Source of the DNA: Cycas panzhihuaensis
Lineage: Eukaryota; Cycadophyta
Assembly: GCA_023213395.1 (NCBI GenBank)
Contig: CM041465.1
Coordinates: 247,263,741 to 247,327,740 of the forward strand
Reading direction: 5' to 3'
Length of the DNA stretch: 64,000 nt
This document shows positions 19,852 through 30,844 of the stretch, piece after piece (within the stretch, counting starts at the first letter, position 1; every line of letters starts with the position of its first letter). The notes under the pieces were generated by a model. That model was not told the DNA's origin. It ran no database searches and was given only the letters and a program-made list of their open reading frames with translations. The position numbers and the translations under genes were made by a program.

Positions 19852-21317
19852 CTTTCCACTTGAGTAACACTTGAAGCTAGCAGATAACTTGGAGACTTCA
19901 AAAGCTTCGTCGCTTAAGACCCACCAACACGCTTTACCATCACACTAAAAGACCGGCCTAGTGGTGGAGAGGGAGCCACGAGCTTTTAACACCCGCCGTC
20001 GTGGTGACACACCCACCCAGGTCTCTGGCGCTCGACTACGGTAACCCCCCACGAATTAGTCGTGCGTGGGGCAGAGAATGGACCGGTGATCGGTAGTGAA
20101 GGAGAGACGCTTTACCATCACACCAAAAGACCGGCCTAGTGGTGGAGAGGGAGCCACGAGCTTTTAACAAAACAGTAAGTACAAAAGTACTTTTGAAAAA
20201 CAAGACTGCCAAAGTTTGTAAAAAAAAAGTTTTAAGTAAGCCCAGCTATAAAGACTTAGAGTCTTTTTAAAAATTTTCCCCCCTTAAGAAATTTAAAAAA
20301 AGAATCTCTTAAAACCTTAAAAGGAGAATTGACATGAGCATATTGATCAAAAATATGCTAAAAAAAGATTTGATTTTCTACTGCTGAGTTGGCAGGACAA
20401 CTGTGTGTTGAGGAATGATGAGTTGGACGGTGATGTGGCAATCTTCTCAATCATGTGCTTGAAGTGAGTGGTGGCAATGGGCAGTTCAATCTTGAGTTAG
20501 CGACTCGAGAGTTGAGTGGCAATTGAATCTTGAGATGGAATTTGAACCGAGTCTTGATTGGATTGAGTGATTTGGATGGTAGATCGCTATCAATCTTGTT
20601 GGAATGAATCTTGGCTTTATTATCAATCTTGAGTTAGGCGAGATGGCGATCTTGATTTGCGGAGACGATGATGTGACTCTCGCCGAGGTGGCAGCTTGAG
20701 TTGAGTTGACGGTGGGTGAGTTGTGGTAGGCGGTGGTGGCGGCGAGAATGAGGTGGCACTTCTTTGGTGGCTAGAAGAAGTGAGGCTGGACCGGGCCAAT
20801 GGTGAGTAATGAATGCTTATGCTATCTCGATGATAATGAATGATGGTGATGAGCGGTGAAACGATGATGAGGGGTGTTGATTTGGCATGAGGCTGTCTTT
20901 GAGCTTCTTTGGCCGGAAAATGTTGGATGCTGGCGATTCTTGATGTGGCGACTCATATAGCTAAGAGCTGAGGATGCAGAGCTAAACAGATCAAGTGTAT
21001 CTTGAGATGGCGGTGACGTCTAACAGAGGCTAATCAAAGACTAAGGAAGGCGATCTTCTGGCGAGAAATGTGTGTGGCGACCAAAGTCTTGTTGTGCCGT
21101 TAAGCGATGATCAAGTCTTTGGAGTGGGTTGGCGACTTCGGTGAGACCGAGGAAGAGTTGAGTTAGCGCGTTACCTTGAATGTCTTTGGAAGCTGAGAGC
21201 TTGATCTTCAAGAGCGATTCTTGTTGAAGAGATTTCCTCAAAAAAAGCAGCTAGGCAGAGATAAGTTCAAACAAAACAAACGCAGTGCTTACACAAGGTA
21301 AGTTCAGAGACCTTATA
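19852..21317 (-). other. J leader, about 1.5 kb
   Basis: Shorter than the K and L leaders. It contains a direct repeat of about 60 bp (19931-19991 and 20108-20168). Between 20400 and 21240 it is rich in TTGAG, GGTGGC and GGCGA words with no coding content. It lacks the three AGGCACC-type motifs of I, K and L, so J's leader is of a different type from theirs. Confidence 0.7.
19931..20168. repeat. Direct repeat pair in J leader, possibly tRNA-like
   Basis: Two copies of a segment beginning CGCTTTACCATCACAC and ending CCACGAGCTTTTAAC, with one or two differences, 177 bases apart. GGCCTAGTGGTGGAG resembles a Pol III A box. A B-box-like GCGCTCGACTAC lies near 20029. Spacing is longer than usual for a tRNA, so a SINE origin is only a possibility. 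Confidence 0.45.
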
Positions 21318-21329
21318 GCTCTGATACCA
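21318..21329 (-). other. J primer binding site
   Basis: The plus strand reads GCTCTGATACCA, two bases inside the 5' LTR edge. Exact complement to the initiator-Met tRNA end. Confidence 0.92.
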
Positions 21330-21331
21330 AA

Positions 21332-21908
21332 TGTGGAAAATGGCATTAGGCCACATTAGTCCCAAGATCATAAGTACAAGCATAATACTGCGAATGCATG
21401 AAAGCATGAAAGCATAATTGACACAAAGAGAAATAGGAGCAAGAGAAAATGATACCCAATATGTGGAGTTGGAATTGGTCCAACCTCCCAAGAAGAAAGC
21501 AGTTTGATTAGCAACCGATAGCACAACTGTCTGACTCCAACTCTCCTTGTGAGACAATGAGGAGAGGTCTCATTATCTAGAGTGAAATGAGAGACCTAAG
21601 GCCTTGGATGTTTGACAAGTGTCAAACATCCAAGATACATGACTTGGATCATGAGCAAAAGTGCTTGGATCCTCACCTAAGGCCTTGGATGTTTGACAAG
21701 TGTCAAACATCCAAGATACATCACTTGGATCACTCAAAAAAAGTGCATGAGGGTCCATTGACCCTTTAGTGACAACGTTGTGTCACTAGAAAGAATGTGG
21801 GTGTGCACTTTATCACTTAAGTGATAAGTCACCCCTAAAGTATAAAGTGCATATATTACATGAAAAATAAAAGTACATTCACTTAACATTTAAACATAAG
21901 GTTTAACA
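21332..21908 (-). repeat. J 5' LTR
   Basis: 577 bp, partner of 15109-15679. The TATA position reads ATTATCTAG (near 21572), where the 3' LTR has ATTATATAG. The U3 end is TGTTAAACC, whereas the partner has TGCTAAACC. Confidence 0.95.
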
Positions 21909-21913
21909 TTGTT

Positions 21914-23962
21914 GGAGTTGAGTCTCACTAAAAATGGGTCACCTCGCAGGGAGCCCAGTGAGAGAAAAAAACCTTTAAGTGGTACAATTTAAGGCTTAAA
22001 ATAAGTAAAAAATAATGGTGTTTAGATCACCGTTTTACACTTGGAAGATTTGTACAAAATGGTGTGATTAACACACTTTGAAAATTTTTGAAATTGATCA
22101 CTTTTGAACTCAAAATTAATGACTTAAGTCACTAAAGAACTTAGTGTCATTAAAAATGAGTAATTTTTCAAAAGAAAGGTAATAAAATCACTTTAAAATA
22201 GTGATTTTAGATTCAAAATAATAATTGTAAATTTTTTTATGTGTTAGCGTGATTTGCACACTAAACAAAATATAAAAAGTACATTTACATTGGAGAAATA
22301 AGGTTTAAAAAGATAAACTTTAGAAAGTTAAAGTTTCAAAATGAAAATTAAAAGAAGAATATGCTCTAGGCATATTCCATATGATATATTATATAGTTTT
22401 AAACTATATAACAAATATTTCGATTTATATGGCAGCGCGACTAACCAGGGAAAAATTTTGTCGAAACAACGGTGATTGAATTGTGGGCGAATTTGCGGAC
22501 TTACCAGGCAGAACCCATGGATTTGCTTTACTAGGTGCGGGTGTCGCCGGATGAGATTTCAATGAATTGCAATGCCACGACAAAGCACGAAGGGAAGAGC
22601 CGCCTGAGGGAGACGAGCCTTACGAAGACGTAGATTGTCACAGTTTTCCGTAGATATCTCAACCGCATGGACGGAGGAGGGACAAGAGGACGCTAAATCA
22701 GGGATGCACTATGAACGAAAGCTTTCTACGGACGTTACGCCAGAATGGAGCATGAGCAGGTCGAAACCAAAGGGAGTCACGTGACTCGATTGTGCAGAGT
22801 CCATAGAGCAGCCGCACATAGGAGTAGTCTATACGGATGGAGGAGATACACCTCTCACACGGGCGCTACATTGAAAGCCTCACCAAAGCCGCACGGGAGG
22901 TGTAACAGTGCAGGTCACGCAGAGGGGTTTAATGGGACTGCGCCACACCATGAGACACTAGAGATAACTGTAGTTGGAGCCGCACTCACAGGGATCAGAC
23001 AGAGGATCACTGCCGCATGGTCTTTGGTGACTACGATCAGTTTTTAGCAGGTTACACGAAGGTGGTATTGCAGCCGAGCAGTTATCTCATGAACTAGATG
23101 CTTCTAGAGTGTTTAGAAACCCTCAAGATAATACAAGAAAGTAGTGAACAAATGGATGGAAACTGTATTACATAAGGATTTGTCCTCTTTAGCACCTTTT
23201 GAATTATTAAAATGGCAGATTTTTAGGCACACTATGTATTAATAGCTGTCACAGTACTTATATATGTAGCAAATGACACTAACTGGTATACTGAACTGCA
23301 ACAATAACCTTTTTGCAATCCTTCATATAGAGGCATACATTCCTTCTATCTAGATCTGAGAAACATTGTCTGTGAGATTAGGTATAACAACTCCTTATAG
23401 AAAACTGTCATAAAGAGGCTCCAAGACAAATTTAATACAAATTCTCTTTAATGAGAACACATTGAGGTAAAAACCCTTGTCAAACTTTTCCTTAGTCCTT
23501 AACAAATTTAGTTGCTTAATCAAAAAATGAGACGCTACAAAACAAAATTTTTTTCTTTTCAGGAGGGCTACAAAATAGTCACTTGTATAGGCCCTTTTGA
23601 CATAAAGTATCTCTTCAATAAAAGTAGCTTATGCACTAATCTCAACCATACATGCAAAGATTGCAACACAATTTTGACCTTGTGTAAGAACACATAAAAA
23701 TTAACACCCAATCACCTGCAACTTTCAGTATCACCATCCCTTTTTCCCGCTCACCAAAATTAGTCCTCCAAAACGCAAATATGCACATTTTGCATAAAAG
23801 ATCTTTAAAAAAAAATTTGCAATAAGTGTAAACAAAATCCTTCAAACAATAAACCTTTAAAGAAATTACTTCTTACTCTAGTTGGATTGCCTTCGTATGG
23901 CGAAGGTCGTCACCAGACTTGGAGTGAGTCGAAGCCTTGAATCCATTCCTCAAGATGATGAA
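21914..23962 (-). other. C leader, part 2
   Basis: Continuation of C's leader beyond J. One copy of the repeated leader motif is near 21936 (GGTCACCTCGCAGGGAGCC). An AT-rich tract with CACTTTAAA words (21960-22430) is followed by a GC-richer block (22440-23000) and AT-rich sequence. Near 23880 comes GGATTGCCTTCG..GCGAAGG, which corresponds to the segment next to the primer site in I, K and L. Confidence 0.7.
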
Positions 23963-23974
23963 GCTCTGATACCA
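23963..23974 (-). other. C primer binding site
   Basis: The plus strand reads GCTCTGATACCA, followed by AAT and the LTR edge at 23978. Confidence 0.85.
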
Positions 23975-23977
23975 AAT

Positions 23978-24512
23978 TGAAAGACAAAATGGAGAAATAC
24001 AAGCACCAGAATCTATTGAGGAACTAGATAGGACATCGAAATATGAAGGACTAAACACTTTAGATTAATGAAAGATGTAGTACAACACATAAAGATAATA
24101 GGGAGGAGTATTGAACTTCAACTCAACCTATCATGAACACAAGTATGAAGGAGAATTCATCTCAACACTTCACCTACAAGAGACACTTACAACAACATAA
24201 CTCTAACTCCAATACTACATACCCAAACATGAAACTAGGACTCCTTATAAAGGAGATTAGATGATGAGGATCTCACCACATGTCACTGATCACCACTAAA
24301 AGGCAAATCTGATTAGGACTCTTCTATCCTCAAGGATAAGGATAGAGCCCTCCAAAGTTGACTTCTCACAAGCACGTGTGAGAAAAGCCACTACAAGACA
24401 AAAGACAATTTTATAATCAAACAAATGAACACTTTAGGATAAAGGCCTAAAGCGACAAAAATACTAATACCCTTGGTCAAGACTTAATGCTTAGGAAATG
24501 AAGGTTCTAACA
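23978..24512 (-). repeat. C 5' LTR
   Basis: On the minus strand it starts TGTTAGAACCTTC and ends TTGTCTTTCA. 535 bp. The left edge is set by the primer site and the right edge by resumption of B's RT frame. The sequence shares no obvious stretch with the palindromic LTRs of H, K, J and L although the gag is related. Confidence 0.8.
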
Positions 24513-25140
24513 CAAGGTACTTATGCAAGCTTGGCATACCATGCTCTAGGGACTTGTTTAAGTCCATACAAGGATTTCTTCAGCTTGCACACCAGATTTT
24601 CTTGTCCTAACTTGAAGTATCCTTTAGGTTGATACATATATACCTCTTCTTTTAGATCTCCATTTAAGAAGACACTTTTTACATCAAGTTGAAATATTTT
24701 CCAATTTTCTTGTGCAGTTAGTGCAATCACTACTTTTACGGTGTTTAGCTTAGCCACCGTTGAGAATGTTTCCTCATAATCTATACCTGCAGTCTGAGTG
24801 TATCCTTTGGCAACCAGTCCTGTTTTGTACTTTTCAATCTCTCCATTGGATTTTTCCTTTACCTTGTATAGCCATTTACAATTCATAATAGGTTTATTTG
24901 CAGGAGGTTCGATTAGTTCCCAAGTTTCATTTTTGGTGATTGCAACGATTTTAGCATCCATAACTGTTCTCCATTTGGAATGTTGACTAGATTCTTCATA
25001 TCTAGTGGGTTCGATTGAACACAACAATGCTTGATGATTTTGAGATCTTGTTCAATCTTCGAAAACATCCCCTTTTGTTTCTTCAATAGTTTTAAGATAC
25101 CATTTTGGTATCCTTTTTGGGGTTGTTGTTCTGGCATGAT
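24513..25140 (-). pseudogene. B RT N-terminal half
   Basis: Minus strand. Open 168-residue stretch (25027-24521): NETWELIEPPANKPIMNCKWLYKV, LVAKGYTQTAGIDYEETFS, FQLDVKSVFLNGDLKEEVYM, KKSLYGLKQVPRAWYAKL. A one-base insertion follows near 24530 and C interrupts at 24512. The rest of RT with the altered YAND box is at 4187-5162. Together the two parts lack roughly 20 codons between the finger/palm segment and the catalytic box. Confidence 0.9.
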
Positions 25141-26412
25141 CCTTTGTTCTTATTCTTCAGGAATACAAGAGTTGTCCTGTCTATTCTCTGGAGATTTGAC
25201 ATCAAAAGTTTCACTATTTGTATCAATATTCTCTGTGATGATTTTAGAGCCTTTATCTGAACAAGTTGGGACATGCTTAGCCACAGTTTTTGTCATTGTT
25301 TCTATTTCATAATATTTTCCTTGATTGTTCTCAGAATTTTCATCAAACCCAACTTCTTTGCTGACATAGATTCTATTGGTTTTAGAATCTATGTACCCAT
25401 AGGCCTTTGATCTTATGCTATAGCCTATCATTATACATTCTATTCTTTTATTGTCAAGCTTAGTCTGTTTTTTAGCTAGAATGTGGACATATGCTTTGCA
25501 ACTAAAGACTTTTAAATTACTTACATTAGGCTTTTGTCCAGTCCAAGCTTCCTCTGGTGTGACCTGGTGTAGAGCATGCATTGGACTCCTATTTATTGGA
25601 TATATTGCAGTATTGACAGCTTCTGCCTAGTATGTTTTGGTGGCTTGTTTGTCTTGAATCGGACATCGAGCCATCTCTAGTATTGTCATGTTCATCCTTT
25701 CTACTACACTGTTTGATTGAGGTGAATAAGGTGTAGCTACTTGTTTGTGTATTCCATGGATTTTGCAAAAGTGAAGAAATTCTTTTGACATGTATTCGCC
25801 TCCCCTATCAGATCAAATACATTTGATTTTATTATTACTTTCTAACTCAACTTTTGCTTTAAACTCTTTAAAGCGATCAAAAATTTTTAATTTACTAATT
25901 AGAAAAAATATCCATGTTTTCCTAGAGAAATCATCAATGAAGATGAAGAAGTACCAAGCAACATTAATTGAATTTGGTGTAATGGGACCATAGAGATCTG
26001 AGTTAATCAATTCTATCTTGCTTTGTGCATGCCATGTGCTTTTAGGAAAGGGATTTTGATGTTGTCTTCCCATCATGTAACTTTTACACACAAAGGAATT
26101 AAATGACATATTTGGTAACCCATTCACCATGTTAGAATTTTTTAATAATTCTAACTTATCATTTGAGATGTGCCCATACTTCAAATGCCAAATTTCATTA
26201 TCATCTTTGCTTGTAACAACAAGCGATTTTATATTAGGTGTAGGTGGGATAGGTGTAGAGAGCAACTTGTAGAGATTGTTGCTCTTTTTTCCTTCTGCAA
26301 TTACAATTCCATTTTTTTTCATATCTAATATAAAACAATGCCCATTTTCATTAAAAACTGTCATCAACTTCTTTTTTCTAAGATGGGACACAAACAAGAG
26401 GTTCTTTTTCAT
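25141..26412 (-). pseudogene. B integrase and linker
   Basis: Minus strand. The stretch 26412-25813 carries WHLKYGHISNDKLELL and FVCKSYMMGRQH, where the second zinc-binding Cys is Tyr. The first catalytic Asp is in LINSDLYGPI and is followed by IFIDDFSRKTWIFF. Beyond a stop near 25812, SDRGGEYMSKEF gives the second Asp and VVERMN the Glu near 25690. The C-terminal part (HALHQVTPEEAWTGQKPNV, 25581-25150) runs into an acidic linker. All three catalytic acids survive, but at least two stops interrupt the core. Confidence 0.9.
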
Positions 26413-26960
26413 CCTAGATACAAAGAGTACATTCCTAATTCATTGTGTTTTTCCTTCAATTTCAATAACTGTTATTCCATTGCCTTGTATATGAAGAGGG
26501 AAATTATCTCCCAACTCGACAGATCTATCAAAATGATATGGTTTAAGGGTTTCAAACCATTCCTTTCTCCCAGTCATATGATTAGAGGCTCCTGAGTCCA
26601 CATACCAGTTGTCTGCTGCTTTTATGTTGGTAGCAAGAGCGACTACAAATGTTGTTTCCACTTCATCTTTCTCTATGTCTTGCTCTTTTTCTTTGTTGTA
26701 GTGTCCTGCAATTTGCTTCGCTCTTTGAATTTCAGCATGCCTACTGGGACATTGGTAGGGAAAGTGTTTAGATTGTCCGCAATGGTAGCATACATCAAAG
26801 GCTCGACAATTGCTTGACAAAAGACCTGGTTTTCCATAGTTGAAGTAGACTCTTGATTCTTGTGGAGGAGTGGCTCTGGCTCTGTCCCTTCCTTCCGTCT
26901 AGCATCCTCTGATGCTTATCACTGGTGTTTGGCCTCAACCTCAAAAGGTAGGTTGACCGC
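26413..26960 (-). pseudogene. B nucleocapsid and protease
   Basis: Minus strand, open 26820-26440. One CCHC knuckle CYHCGQSKHFPYQC near 26780 is directly preceded by a second, decayed one (YFNYGKPGLLSSNC near 26840), giving the tandem-knuckle layout also seen in M and N. The protease active site WYVDSGASNHMTG near 26600 keeps the D-S-G triad. The GNGITVIEIEGK segment follows, then a stop near 26440. Confidence 0.88.
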
Positions 26961-27591
26961 ATCTTCTACCTAAGTTAAGTTTGAAGTCAAATGCTTATTC
27001 CACTTCTACAACATCTTTCTCATACCTTTTATTTCTTTGTTCTTGATTTAACATGTGGCTTGTCAGAGTCTCAAAAGCCATTTTGTCAATCTGACCTCCC
27101 CCTGTCAACATGTTGACCATGTTATTAAAAGATTTGGGCAATTTGTTTAACACTAGATGGACCAGTTCAGTGTCAGTTATCTTATCCCTAGCAGCGATAA
27201 GTTTGCTTTTGACACTATTTATTTTGGCCAAAATCTTGGAAACAGATTGATTTTCTCTCATTCTGAGTTTGTATAGCTCTTCCCTAATAGCAATTTTTCG
27301 GGCTTCATTTCTTTGGCTAAACAAGGATGTCACTGCTTTTTAGATTTCAGGGGAGGATTCAACGCCATCCACATAGGATAGAATTGAGAACTTAAGCATG
27401 GTAATAGCTATGTTATCCTTTTCCTTGCAGGCTATTTGATCAACTATGTTAGTGGGTTTCTTTCCTTCCCCAATTATAATCTTCCAGGCACTTCTTGCTC
27501 TCAAGAGACCCTTAATTTTAATTTTCCAAAGACTAGAATTGGTTTCAGTGAGCTTATCGACTTCTGCATGTGCAATTACTAATGAGGCCAT
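26961..27591 (-). pseudogene. B gag
   Basis: Minus strand. Starts MASLVIAHAEVDKLT at 27591, followed by WKIKIKGLLRARSAWKII and LSYVDGVESSPEI, then a stop at 27340. The next 112 residues are open (27333-26995): LFSQRNEARKIAIREELYKLRM, IAARDKITDTELVHLVLNKLPKSFNNMVNML, TLTSHMLNQEQRNKRYE. This is the usual copia capsid region. One stop and a shift before the knuckles disable it. Start choice: it matches N (62748) and M (38809), which begin MASFVL and MAYSIL. Confidence 0.9.
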
Positions 27592-28279
27592 CTTAAATTT
27601 GCTGAGAATGAGTAAAACGAGATCGAGAAGCTATATTAATGAGCCGTACAGATTTGTACGAAAATAGTACAGGTATACGAACTTGACTAAAAACTGTCTC
27701 AAATTAAAGCTCTTAATGAGTGCTTCTGGAATCTATAATTTTTTTTCTTAGATTTTGTTTGGTTTTCTCAGAAACTGCTTTGAAGTAGTATGGCCAAACT
27801 AGGTTTTAATAGCAATAAATGCTCATAACTTGATTTTTATCCAAAGAAAATTATTGAAGAAGCAATCGATAGATTCACATTGACAAGATGAAGATTTTAG
27901 GTATAGATACACCCAAAAAAATTGAAAAATTGATGAGAAATCTTCACTAGAGGATTTTGTTGGGTGCCCACTGTAAATCGTGATTTTTCTACCTTTCTGC
28001 TTTGAATTTGAAATCGAGCCTTTGGAATAGATTGATGTGCTTGTTAAGGCGAATCTTTCCAACAAATTTCGTCTTAATCTGACAACTTTGAAAAAATTTC
28101 ATACAATCCCGTATGGTTCCATACAAGGTTGCACCGTTGAATTTTCTGTCTATACATGTTCTTTTCGATCTTTAATATCTTTATTGACATTGACTCTCCA
28201 GTATTCCTTGATCAAGCTTCGACTCCTAATTGCCTTTGTCTTGGCCGCTTCAGTCTTTTTTCTAGCTCCCTTCAAACCT
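27592..28279 (-). other. B leader
   Basis: Nearly 0.7 kb between gag start and primer site with no coding content. It contains short runs such as ACAGATTTGTACGAAAATAGTAC also seen in leaders of M and N (GTACGG / CATACAATCCGTATGG words), pointing to a shared short-lineage leader. Confidence 0.7.
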
Positions 28280-28291
28280 GTTCTGATACCA
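28280..28291 (-). other. B primer binding site
   Basis: The plus strand reads GTTCTGATACCA, one mismatch from the consensus, directly adjoining the LTR. Confidence 0.88.
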
Positions 28292-28481
28292 TGTAGAAAC
28301 TCTCAAATGATTGATTAATATTAATGAGGAAGAGCCCTCTATAAATAGAGTACAACATATAAGAATCTTGGAAACCGCTTGATGCATGAATGCCACTTGT
28401 CACAAGAGTGCAGAAGGGGGTTTATGACACATAACCCTTACAATAGTGATATAAGACCTAGATAAAACATTATTCTTAACA
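28292..28481 (-). repeat. B 5' LTR
   Basis: 190 bp, TGTAGAAAC to TTCTTAACA on the plus strand. Partner of 3997-4186 with only a few differences. Followed by target copy GCTCT (28482-28486). Confidence 0.95.
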
Positions 28482-28486
28482 GCTCT

Positions 28487-29800
28487 CCATCATGGACTGT
28501 CATTTGTTTCTTCATACAAAATAGGATCAATGGAGCCATTGGTATTCACCACTAGACTTTGACTAGCATGCTGGCTTCTGGTTCTTTTATCATCAACAAG
28601 GTTTTGCAATGCCACACCAGAATCCTATATAGTCTTCCTTGCCTATAATGGTATAGAAGGACCTGGTGTTGTAGGTACTTCTTCATGTGATGTCTCCTCA
28701 CTATTCCTTTCTCCACTCAGTACAACTTCCTCCTAAATCACAATGACTGGCTTATTGTCCTCTTCAGTTTTTGAATTTCCACTAGGAAATGGAAGCAATG
28801 AGGGGTAAAAAGGCTCTTTTGATGACTTCTCAGCATGATATGTCGATGACTCATCAAATTTAACATCCTGATTAATCACAATTTTTCTCTTTTGCAAATC
28901 TCACAGTTTGTAAGCTTTATTTTGATTAGAATACCTCACAAATATGCACTTTAGACTTTTGCGATCCAACTTCTTGCGATTATCATTAGGGATGTGTGCA
29001 TATGTTATGCACCCAAATGTTTTCGAATGACTAATGGCTAGTTTACGACCGGTTTATTTTTCTTTGGGGGTCATGCTTCGAACTACTTGAATGGATACCC
29101 TATTTAGAATGTAAACAACAGTCAGAACAACTTCGACCCAATACATCAACGGTAAATTTTTTGAATGCACCATACACCTTGCCATTTCTATCATGGTACG
29201 GTTCCTTCTCTCAGCAACACCATTCTATTGTGGGATATACGGGACATTAAATTCCTGTTTATACCATGATCTCGGCATAATTGATTAAACTCATGATTGT
29301 CGAATTCCTTGCTATTATTGCTCCTCAATATTTTTATCTTTTTGTGATATTCATTTTTGATAGTTGGTTTCCAATCACGAAAGCGGTCAAACACATCTGA
29401 CTTATTCTTAGGGAAGTAAACATAGGCTTTCCTGGTGTAGTCATCTACAAACACCAAAGTATATCGAGCTCCTGATATGGAAGGGTTTGAGAGTGGCCCC
29501 ATCAAGTCTGTATGCACAAGTTGAAGCTTCTCTTTGGCTCTCCAGGCATTATCCCAAGCAAAAGAATAGTGGTGATACTTCCCATACATAAACCCTTCAC
29601 ACATATCATTTGAACATGAAACAAATGGTAATCCTTCCATCATTTTCAACCTTTTCATCGGTGTTATGCTTCTGTAATTAAGATGGCTCAGGTGATCATG
29701 CCATACCTTACATCATCAATGTCGGCAACAAAAGCATAGGATTCCTTCTAGGATTGAAAATTTTCAAACAACCAAAAATTATCCTTTACTTTCCGTGTAG
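28487..29800 (-). pseudogene. F integrase and linker to RT
   Basis: Minus strand. Open 29658-29191: MEGLPFVSCSNDMCEGFMYGK (part of the zinc region), the first catalytic Asp in LVHTDLMGPLS, and FVDDYTRKAYVYF. The second Asp is replaced (LRSNNSKEF where RSDNG is usual). A frameshift at 29200 leads into ERRNRTMIEMA, KTFGCITYAHIPNDNRKKLD and a Ser/Glu-rich linker that ends at the B insertion site. Several stops lie in 28500-29150. The zinc-binding His pair near 29690 is also worn. Confidence 0.85.
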
Positions 29801-30844
29801 CAATGATAGAGAAATTCTGTTTCAGGCCCTTCATCAGACATTTATCTTCGTAAATCTCAATCTTCATTCCTTGTTTGCAGATCTCTCAGGTTGAAAGTAA
29901 ATTCATCTTCATCTTGGGTACATAATATACCCCTCTAAATTTGCCTCCTTCCAAAGATATATCGCCAACACCTTCAATTGGTAACACACGAGCATCTCCA
30001 AGGATAATCTCAACTTTACTAGGATTTGCACTCCCTGCATCGAAGTTCTGCCTTTGAAAAGAGATGTGCTTCTGAGCTCCAGAGTCCAAAATCTAATAGT
30101 CTCTTTGACTTGACTCGGCTGACTCGGCTGACACTCTGACACAATGTGTTGCAACACTTTTCCCTTTATCATCTTGGCTAGCTTTGCGTTTGTCTCGTCT
30201 TTTGAACCAATAGCTTTTCTTTCTGTGGCCTTCCTTCTTGCAATAGTTGCATTTTTCAGCAAATTTCTTCTCCCAAGATTCTTCCCCTGTCCTCTGTGTG
30301 GATTTTTCTTCTTGAATGGTCTCTCTCCTTTGTGTCTTCATGACTAAGGCTTGACTTGAATTGACTAAGCTACAAATGCAGTCGGTAGTTTTGACATAAT
30401 TACTACAAACAACAATGCATCATCAATCAAATTTGGTTTTAACTCTTCTAGCTTATTCATCAGATTAGTGACTTTGTTTAGGTAGGCACTTATGTTGGTC
30501 TCGTCTTCCACCGTAGAATTAAGAAACTCGAACATCAGAGCAAGATGCCTATTCATCTTTTTCTTTTTAAAAGTCTCACACAGGTTTGACCAAATTTCGT
30601 TTGGTTGGTCAAGGTTGTGAACCACCACTCTCTAGTCTGGCACCATTGAGAGTTTTAACAATCCAATTGCCATGAACTGCTTCTCCTAAAGACGAACACA
30701 TTCTTTATGATTGAGCGGAATTACGTCCACTTTCATCTTTGTTATTGCCCATAGTTGGTTTACCATAAGTATGAACTCCATATTAGCCTTCTAATTGTTG
30801 AAGTTATTGCCAATAAAGATAACTTTAAGTGTTAATTTATCCAT
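29801..30844 (-). pseudogene. F gag, CCHC knuckle and protease
   Basis: Minus strand. Start MDKLTLKVIFIGNNFNN at 30844. The capsid-like part includes NLCETFKKKKMNRHLALMFE and TNISAYLNKVTNLMNKLEEL (30628-30365). The knuckle CNYCKKEGHRKK lacks its last Cys (Tyr, near 30240). The protease motif ILDSGAQKHISF near 30080 is intact and is followed by EIILGDARVLPIEGVGDI and YYVPKMKMNLLS. Stops break it near 30640 and 30790, and a shift separates knuckle from protease. This gag is of a different subfamily from the long and short lineages. Confidence 0.85.

Larger units (their letters stand above)
15109..21908 (-). mobile_element. Element J: near-complete long-lineage copia, target duplication TTGTT
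   Basis: Both LTRs are present (15109-15679 and 21332-21908), flanked by TTGTT at 15104-15108 and 21909-21913. Minus strand; primer site 21318-21329; polypurine tract next to 15679. Total 6.8 kb. The two LTRs differ at only a handful of positions and small indels over about 570 bp, making J one of the youngest insertions, although its polyprotein is broken by frameshifts. Confidence 0.95.
13768..24512 (-). mobile_element. Element C: copia, gag, leader and 5' LTR, split by J
   Basis: Minus strand. Own sequence is 13768-15108 and 21914-24512: gag N-terminal half and CCHC knuckle, a leader of about 2.5 kb, primer site and a 535-bp 5' LTR. J interrupts the leader (duplication TTGTT), and D cuts the gag. 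C inserted into the RT of B: the B frame resumes directly at 24513, where CAAGG would be the target copy. Protease to 3' LTR are missing. Confidence 0.82.
3997..28481 (-). mobile_element. Element B: Ty1/copia with 190-bp LTRs, target duplication GCTCT
   Basis: Both LTRs are present, 3997-4186 and 28292-28481, each 190 bp and nearly identical. The 5-bp target copies GCTCT lie at 3992-3996 and 28482-28486. The element is on the minus strand, with primer site 28280-28291 beside the right LTR. Its own sequence is 3997-5162 plus 24513-28481 (about 5.1 kb); 5163-24512 is later insertions. The left LTR end has TT where the right copy has TG. Confidence 0.93.

Noticed and set aside
20000-20100. tRNA gene
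   Set aside because: Box-like words exist, but I could not fold a cloverleaf with acceptor, anticodon and T arms.
21573-21769. Frames on both strands repeating MFDKCQTSK-like or DTCQTSKALG-like words
   Set aside because: They are translations of the palindromic tandem repeat in J's LTR; a palindrome stays open on both strands.
22745-23047. 100-residue open frame, plus strand
   Set aside because: Lies in the GC-rich part of C's leader. Composition-driven, no recognisable protein features.
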